Below are positions 58,062 to 64,000 of a DNA stretch of 64,000 bases, in pieces. The notes beneath the pieces are model-generated. The model saw only the letters and a program-made list of their open reading frames with translations, was not told the DNA's origin and made no database searches. Source of the stretch: Acanthamoeba lenticulata (taxonomy: Eukaryota > Discosea > Longamoebia > Acanthamoebidae). The stretch is taken from assembly GCA_002179805.1 (NCBI GenBank), contig NAVB01000237.1, forward strand, positions 57,462 through 121,461. Direction: 5' to 3'. The stretch's first letter is position 1. Every line of letters begins with the position of its first letter. Position numbers and translations under genes: made by a program.

Positions 58062-60020
58062 ATGGCAGAGCCCTCGCGCAGCAGCAGCACGAACCATCGT
58101 TCCTCGGCCGGGAAACGAGGGGGCTTCGTCCCGGCCTGCACTAACTGCCGTGGGGCGCACACCGCTTGCAGCCAGTTACTTCTGCCCTCTTCGCATCTTT
58201 AACTTAAGTTGTTGGTGACTTACCGGCTGCCCATTGATATCAATCAGAAACCGGCCATGCGAGCGTTGTGTGCGCATCGGCTGTGCCCATCTGTGCGTCG
58301 ATCCCCCCGTGCTCAAGCGGGGCCCTCGTCCGCGTGGAACCACAACTTCGTCCAGTTCTGTGCTGCCTTCTACGGCTCCTCCGCACACCACTTCAACGGC
58401 ATCATCATCTTCCTCAACCATTTCTGCAGAAACCGCCTCATCTGCATTTCCATCATCTCATTCATCACCTTCTTCGTCGCCACCCCAGGCCGGGTCATCT
58501 CCCACCTCTTCTACTTCGCCCACAACCTCATCTCCTACACGACCGGCCACTGATGTAGAGGCCCTCATGCAGCTCGTGGAGGACTTGCGTACGCGGGTCG
58601 ACCACTTGCAGCTCGACAACGCGCGCATGCACGGCCAGATCCAGCGCCTCACCCAGCACCAGCAAGATTCTGACCAATTGGTCGAACTCCTCCTTCTACG
58701 ATTGAACCAGGATGGTCCCCACAGCTTGCGTCTCAACACGCCTCTCCTTCAACGGCCATCGCTACATAGTCCTATGCAGCAAGGACAACTCGCGTGGCCG
58801 CCACGCGCGGTCGCCGACGTCACGACATCAGTCTCCACTGGGCCTTCTGCCAAGCGGCCACGACCAGAGGCCGGGCCCGTCCTCGAGCAAGCGACTGCCC
58901 TCGCGCCTCCGCTACCATCATCGCTCTGGCCGCCACAGCCGCCAGCAGAGGAAGCTCTCCTGCAAATCCGCCGGGCCTTGCCCTTCCTCGGCCTCTACGC
59001 CCTGCCCGACACCTTTGTCGTCCCCGACCTGCGGTACGGCGCGCCTCGTCTCGCTGACTTTCCCTGGTTGGACTTGGCGGTAGCTCACACGGTGCGTCGT
59101 TCGACGACGATTGAATCGCGCAGACAGCCCTCGTTCAGCGCCGAGACGGTGCTGGCCAACGGCGCCCCGCCTACCCTGACCTGGGCCAACGACGCCTTCT
59201 GCGCGCTGGTCGAATGCTCCCTGGTCCGTTTTGGTCCTTCCCCCGGCCGTGAACACCCTCTGTTCTGCTGACGCGCCTCTTCGTTGAACAGAGTGAGATC
59301 GTCGGACAGCCCATGACGCGCTTCGTGGCGCTGTTCGGGCGCCCCATGCCCCTCAGCCTGATCCTCGACAAGTACGACCTCCCGGGCTGAAACTGGGCGC
59401 CCAGTCTGAGAAGATGGTAGACACTGACCCATGTGCTGCCCATGCCACAACCCGGACAGGACGCCGCTCTCGGTGGGTCCAACGATGCCGACCAACTGGC
59501 TGCTGCGCAGCCGGAGCGGCCACCTTTGGCGGAGCCACGTCAACGTCACCTTCTTTTACGACCAGCACGGCACCGTACATGCCTCTCCCCTCCTTCCAAC
59601 ACCCTAGAGACGTGTTCTCAACTCGGCCTCGGTGGCGGCCCGGCGTAGGTGCGGCACAGCCTGACCAACATGGTGCGATGGGAACCCGGCCAGCCGGAGT
59701 CCAACGAGGTGTTTGACCGCTGGGTTCCCGTCATAGACCGCATCCATAATCCGCATCTTCAGCCCATGTCCTCGTCTTCTTCATCGTCCTCGTCGCCACC
59801 ACAGGCGTGGGAAAGCGCGCTCACCCACCATCGGCCACCGCCGGCGGCTGCTCCTCGTGGGGCTCCGGCCAATGCAGACGGCAGTGGAGGCGCCCAGTGG
59901 AGCGCGACGGGGGCGGGGGAAGAGTTCCTCCGCCTGGACCTGGATCTCGATCTCCTTCGTCAACCAACACAGCCCTACGACCAATCTGGCCGCCCCGATG
60001 AGTTCTGGTCACTGCAGTGA
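58062..60020 (+). CDS. Zn2Cys6 (fungal-type) transcription factor with PAS-like domain
   Basis: Predicted 551 residues. Exons: 58062-58174, 58248-59223, 59292-59371, 59460-59574, 59649-60020. The binuclear zinc cluster is formed by splicing: CTNCRGAHTAC then RPCERCVRIGCAHLC, the CX2CX6CX5CX2CX8C-type spacing of the AcuK/ERT1 group, followed by basic KRGPRPRG. A Ser/Pro-rich linker and a helix (LMQLVEDLRTRVDHLQLDN, likely coiled coil) follow. Near residues 350-450 lies a PAS-like region: LTWANDAFCALVE, EIVGQPMTRFVALFG, then VTFFYDQHGT. In fungi this group controls gluconeogenesis; role here unknown. Confidence 0.82.
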
Positions 60021-60128
60021 TGGACCAGGAACGGCAATAAAGAGGATGCATATCACGTAGAGTAATCAAAACTAACCAGCTGGTTTGGAGGCAACGAAGG
60101 AACAAAGAGGAGGAAGTGAGAGAGCAAA

Positions 60129-60247
60129 AGGATACGACACGGTGGATTCCCGGGTGGTCGCCCACCCCAGTACTAACACCGCCTGGCGCAGCTTAACTTC
60201 GCTGTTCGGATGGGAAGCGGTGCTTTCTGCGCAGTATGGATGTATCC
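60129..60247 (-). rRNA. 5S ribosomal RNA (copy 2)
   Basis: 119 nt, same length as copy 1 and nearly identical; near the 5' end it has GGATACATCC where copy 1 has GGATACGGCC. The internal control region is unchanged. Orientation is opposite to copy 1. Confidence 0.93.
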
Positions 60248-60254
60248 GTTGGTA

Positions 60255-60275
60255 GACCAGTGCGACCACAACACC
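60255..60275 (-). promoter_or_regulatory. Conserved element upstream of 5S rRNA (copy 2)
   Basis: The same 21 bp as upstream of copy 1, at the same 7-bp distance from the 5S start, with no other extended similarity further upstream. Confidence 0.75.
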
Positions 60276-60529
60276 CTTGTCGCTTTCGCTCTTTCCAAGG
60301 ACCTACTGATCGCTTGCTGCGTTCAGTTACGACGTAGCATACATTCCAATGGCTGGTGCCAGTATGGGTGGAGACACCAGATATCCAGATTCATCCAGCT
60401 GACCAGGGAATCAACACACTCATTCACTTGTGCTCTAAAAAAGGGAAACACCAGGATTGAAGCTTTATCGTTGTTTGCAGGGGAGGGAAGACCGTTTGAA
60501 GAACTTTGCAGAGTGTGCAGTGCAAAGCC

Positions 60530-60694
60530 GATCGGTGACCAGAGGCTGCCCATAGCAAGCTGTGGGCATTAGCGCCAACTGGTCCCCATCAAGAAATAAG
60601 TTTAATCTTGACGTGAAGCAGGAACGCTTCACTACCAGAGATTAAGCTGATAAGAACAGATACTACACTTGATCTTAGCCGAAGCCGAGAAGAT
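60530..60694 (-). ncRNA. U2 spliceosomal snRNA
   Basis: The minus strand reads ATCTTCTCGGCTTCGGCTAA, then GATCAAGTGTAGTATCTGTT and CTTATCAGCTTAAT, the invariant 5' half of U2 including the branch-site pairing GTAGTA. A hairpin with GAAGCGTTCCTGCTTC follows, then a TTATTTCTTG Sm-like site and 3' stem loops closed by GACCAG/CTGGTC. U2 pairs with intron branch points. The 5' end is set by similarity; the 3' end is approximate. Confidence 0.92.
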
Positions 60695-60796
60695 GCTTGT
60701 ATGGCTGTCGAGCCATGCTATTTGACCTCACCCTCCAGCGGAGGAAGCTTGTGGTGACGAAAAAGAAGAAATTTAGCCGTTCGCGAAAAAAGCCAG

Positions 60797-60829
60797 GAAT
60801 GGTCATTCAGGTCTGAATGGTCATTGAGG
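60797..60829 (-). promoter_or_regulatory. Duplicated element upstream of U2 snRNA
   Basis: GAATGGTCATTCAGG (60797-60811) and GAATGGTCATTGAGG (60815-60829) are direct copies differing at one base, 103-135 bp before the U2 start. Distance and duplication fit an snRNA upstream promoter element; no homologue is known to me. Confidence 0.45.
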
Positions 60830-60969
60830 TTAATTAACCTTGGCTTGCAAGTCTCCCACTGCACCCACCAAGGACGTGCCCGCGATGTGTACGCTTGCAC
60901 GTCGTATTCAAAACGTAGCGTTTCTTTGGATCTTGGCTGGGCCAGGAAAAAAGTAAACTTTATACATGT

Positions 60970-61569
60970 TCATGGGGCCTGTGGGCCCGCGTGGCCTGCG
61001 GATCTCTTCTTGTGGCTTGCTTTCAGCTTGTGTGATGTGACCCGAGCACCCTTGCCCTCTGTCGTCGTTTGCCTGTCGTGCTGTGACAAGCGATCTACCG
61101 CCCGCTTTGGGGTCTCCTCTCCCCTAGGTAGGTGGCGCCGTTGTCGAGGGCGGTCCTCTTCGGCACCACGCTCCGATCGCCACCGGGGCAGCCTCTTGTT
61201 TTTTGGCATCACCTGAGGCGCTTCGTCCAGCTGCTCGGACCTTGGTGCCTCAGGTTTGGCTTCGTCGTGTGTATCCGGATGGTCAGGTCTGTGATTGTGA
61301 TGACCGCCTTCGGGTTGGGGTTGAGGATCTTGGACAGGGTCCGCGTCCTGTTGGACATCGAGATCTCCATTCGTGTTCTGGTCACTTACGTCTTGCGGCC
61401 GCGCGGCTCCCAAGACCTGGTCGGCCACCGCCACGTCACTCTGGCGCTCTTCTGTTGGCCCGTCTTTTTCCTCTCCTGCCACGTTGGTTGGTGTTGCTGA
61501 TGGCTGCGACGAAGAAGCAGACCGGTCACTTCCACGTCCAACAGAATATAGCGTTTCAAAAATGTACAT
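60970..61569 (-). CDS. Hydrophilic low-complexity open frame (doubtful)
   Basis: From the first ATG (61569) about 199 residues, rich in Asp, Glu, Gln, Arg and Pro (for example DVQQDADPVQDPQPQPEGGH) and with a basic C-terminus. No domain recognised. A disordered protein is possible, since random frames are rarely so hydrophilic, but the complement of this frame is Leu/Val-rich so composition does not decide. It lies between U2 and the EDEM gene. Confidence 0.3.
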   Translation of the reverse strand: MYIFETLYSVGRGSDRSASSSQPSATPTNVAGEEKDGPTEERQSDVAVADQVLGAARPQDVSDQNTNGDLDVQQDADPVQDPQPQPEGGHHNHRPDHPDTHDEAKPEAPRSEQLDEAPQVMPKNKRLPRWRSERGAEEDRPRQRRHLPRGEETPKRAVDRLSQHDRQTTTEGKGARVTSHKLKASHKKRSAGHAGPQAP

Positions 61570-61713
61570 ATGAATATGGACATATGTAGAGCACTCAGAC
61601 AAACGTATGTACTATAAAACAACAACAATTTTTGATATTTAGAATAGATAGCCGCGGCGCGAGTAGGCCGCGTCGTCTGGAGATGTTTGTTTACATGGTT
61701 TATCAAGGGGAAG

Positions 61714-63915
61714 CTACAGTACCAGGTCATTGACCTCGTTGTCCTCTTCGACAGGTCGCCGAGGTACCACCTGCACATCGATCACAATCGGCGCCGCTGT
61801 TCTCACGCGCTTCAGTCAATACGCGAGGGAACACACGACATACGAGAGACGAGGCGAGGATGAGCGTACTCGGATTGATAAAGCGAATGCAGTCGTCATC
61901 TTGGCAATTGTGCTGCCGCATGTAGTAGGATTCGATGAGCTGCGCCAGGGCGGGCATGTCGACCACGGTCGCCACGGCCGCGGCTGCGGGCGAGGAGGAC
62001 GATGATGACGATGACGGCTCGGGACGGGCCTGCAGGCGGAGGACGCCCGTGGGCCGACGGGCCAGCTCGCGCCGAAGCAGCATCGCGTCGGCGTGGCTGA
62101 TCATGGCCGACGGGACCGAGACATCCACGTCCTCGGCCGTCATCTCCAGTGCCGCTTCGTCCGGGTTCGTGTTGTACACGAGCATGCCTGATTGGGGTTT
62201 GGGGGGGGGAGGGCGTATGACATGGGGCAAGCGTCAGCCGTTTGCCAGGGCCGCGTGCGCAGCAGAGGGGCAAGGCTAGGGCAAGTCACCAGCGACGCCG
62301 AACTTGCGGAGCGCGTTGGCCTTGTCGGCAAAATTGCAGCCGCCGCGGGGCACCAACACCACCCGCGCAAGCGAGTCGTCGACGTCCAGGTGAAAGCCTG
62401 CCATGGCCCCACCGCGATAGGGACGCCACATGTTGAGGTCGTGCACTGGGCATGGCGAGTGGGGGGGGGGGAAGGGGGAGTGCCTTGGTCAGGGCACAGT
62501 TCATCGGGCACGTAGATGAGCTCGAACGAGTGGCCGATGAAGGACGAGAAGAAAGGCCCGAACTGGGCCTGCACTGCCGCGACCTCGACAGGAGCCTCCT
62601 CGGAGACAGCCGCCGCCGTCGCCGCAGGCGCTTCATCATTGTCGCTGTCATTTACGGGCCGCACCAGGTCTGCTGAGGCCGCGCCGGCGTGATTCTCCTG
62701 GACGCTGTGGGCTTGCTCATGCTCGTTATTGTCGTCACCGCCATCATCGTCCTCCACCCACTGGCTATAGTCAGAGGCGGCCTCATCCGCGTGCGGCATG
62801 ACCTTGATGGCGGCTTTTCGTTTACCCACGTGTTCCTTGCCGCTGTCGCCTTGGGCGTCCTCACGTTCCACACGCAAGATGACGTTTCCCGGGTAGCGTT
62901 GCAACCTGGTTGGGCAGCCCACATCACGCGCCGCTCATAAAAGTGAGCTTTTTGTGGGAAGAAGAAGGAGAAGAGGAAGAATGAGGCGAAGAACGTCGGA
63001 CCCGCGAGCGAGGTAGACCGCCACCGGCGTGCCCCAGAGCGAGACTGTGTGGACGCCCTCAATGTGGAGCTGCGGGGCCGGCGGCAGAGCCGGCGCCGTC
63101 CGCTTGACCTCGACCTCGGCCTCGAGCCGGTCCTGAAGCGCCCGCATCAACTCTGACACCAGCGAGCTCTCCTCTTCCTCTACCTCCTCCATCTCGGCCG
63201 CTTCGCCGACGTCGCGTCCGTGGTCGTTCGTCGAGCGGTCCGCGAAGCGGCGGAGCTCGCGGGCCTGGCGCTGCGCAAGCCGATACTCCTCGTACATGGT
63301 CTCGATGACGAGCTTGGGGTTGGACGTGATCCGCCCGCCGACGCCGCCCCCCGTCAAGTTGGGCGCCTCGCACGTGCCCGCATGGGCCGTTGCCGATGAA
63401 GATGATGACGACGACGAGCGGCGTTCAGCCTTGGGTGTGTGTGGCGCGGCCTTGGGTGCGTGGGGCTGGGGTCGCAGCAAGGACGATGATGAGGATGACG
63501 TTGACGACCCAGCAAAGATGGGCAGCATGTGGGCCTCGGTGCTGAAGACGATATCCGAGGCGCACAGAAACTCGTTGTCTTCATCAAAGAGCAGGTAGAG
63601 GTATTTGCAGGTCTCCGACAAAAAATACGAATCCATCCGGTCCTCGAGCCGCCCCGTCTCCACGTCTGCACGCAACAGTTGTATGCATCAGTCCATCGTG
63701 TGTGTGTTGATAGTAGATGTGATTTGAGGGAGAACGGCACGCACCGGCCACGGCCGCGAAACCGCATTCTGTCTTTGTGCGCTGCAGATCGCTGAGAATC
63801 TGTTCGCCGACTTCGAGGTAGAAGGGGTCCTTGGTGGCGTGGTAGAGCATGAGGGTGCTTTCGATGAACTCGGGTCGCAGCGGGTAGCCGCGGTAGAGGT
63901 GGCGCGGTGGTTGAC
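61714..63915 (-). CDS. EDEM-type GH47 alpha-mannosidase-like protein with PA domain (5' part outside window)
   Basis: The C-terminal about 605 residues of an ER degradation-enhancing mannosidase-like protein that trims glycans on misfolded proteins. Exons: 63915-63745, 63665-63002, 62905-62484, 62445-62290, 62187-61870, 61796-61714. GH47 blocks: [39 protein letters not shown], then [15 protein letters not shown] and [12 protein letters not shown]. After a variable acidic part comes a PA domain: [42 protein letters not shown], as in EDEM3. The 62446-62483 junction uses a GC donor by phase and would be only 38 bp, the weakest point. Its first exons lie right of the window. Confidence 0.85.
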
Positions 63916-63918
63916 CTG

Positions 63919-64000
63919 TATTTATATTTATATTTATATTTATATTTATATTTATATTTATATTTATATTTATATTTATATTTATATTTATATTTATATT
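63919..64000. repeat. (ATTTAT)n hexanucleotide microsatellite at the right edge
   Basis: At least 13 perfect copies of a six-base unit (ATTTAT in some register) run to the window end, inside an EDEM intron directly upstream of the acceptor at 63917-63916. Confidence 0.95.

Noticed and set aside
61132..61500. Hydrophobic plus-strand frame, membrane-protein-like
   Set aside because: It is the complement of the hydrophilic minus frame and has no family features.

Overview
The window is nuclear DNA of a free-living amoeba very close to Acanthamoeba (A. castellanii type). It is GC-rich, with small gaps between genes and genes cut into many 45-110 bp introns that follow GT-AG, often GTGCGT or GTACGT at the donor. 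Dispersed single 5S rRNA genes, tRNA genes and a U2 snRNA gene lie among the protein genes. The protein set mixes metazoan-, plant-, fungal- and bacterial-like families. No operons, Shine-Dalgarno sites, CRISPR arrays or transposons were seen. Gene models below were spliced by hand: reading phase was carried across every junction and the joined protein was compared with the remembered family pattern, without any database search.

Left third (1-25,300): an R3H-SUZ RNA-binding protein (+), a secreted carboxylesterase (+), tRNA-Asp, an intronless sugar-nucleotide-type epimerase (-), tRNA-Gly, an F-box/ankyrin protein (-), tRNA-Lys, a zinc-ribbon protein (-), a tail-to-tail tRNA-Met pair, a D-2-hydroxyacid dehydrogenase (+), an ApaG-domain protein (+), SurE (+), a mitochondrial-type FolD (-), a clathrin-adaptor sigma subunit (+) that faces a truncated EF-hand gene (-), an ABCG half-transporter (-) and a small Cys-rich protein (+).

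Middle third (25,400-45,210): the U11/U12 65K minor-spliceosome protein (-), a PhoPQ-activated pathogenicity-related (PqaA) family protein (+), a homeodomain protein (+), ORC5 (-), a group XII-like phospholipase A2 (-), an EXORDIUM/PHI-1 protein (+), dTDP-glucose 4,6-dehydratase (-), a Rab GTPase (-), a FYVE protein (-), a lipid-anchored leucine-rich-repeat protein (+) and a secreted cyclophilin (-).

Right third (45,500-64,000): 5S rRNA (+), a FYVE-TBC RabGAP (-), a long gene-poor gap, an RlaP-family nucleotidyltransferase (+), a second homeodomain protein (+), the HemK release-factor methyltransferase (+), an EF-hand mitochondrial carrier (-), an irregular tRNA-like gene (-), a REV1-type BRCT protein (+), a Zn2Cys6-PAS transcription factor (+), a second 5S gene (-), U2 snRNA (-), and an EDEM/GH47 gene with a PA domain (-) that runs off the right edge into an ATTTAT repeat.

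The genes form no single pathway. Several touch membrane traffic (sigma adaptin, Rab, two FYVE proteins of which one is a RabGAP, EDEM) and RNA or splicing (R3H-SUZ, U11/U12-65K, U2). The points most worth checking are the head-on truncation of the sigma and EF-hand genes, an upstream element shared at fixed spacing by both 5S genes, the duplicated spacer between the tRNA-Met genes, the intronless epimerase between two tRNA genes, and the unusual donor sites including three GC-AG introns.
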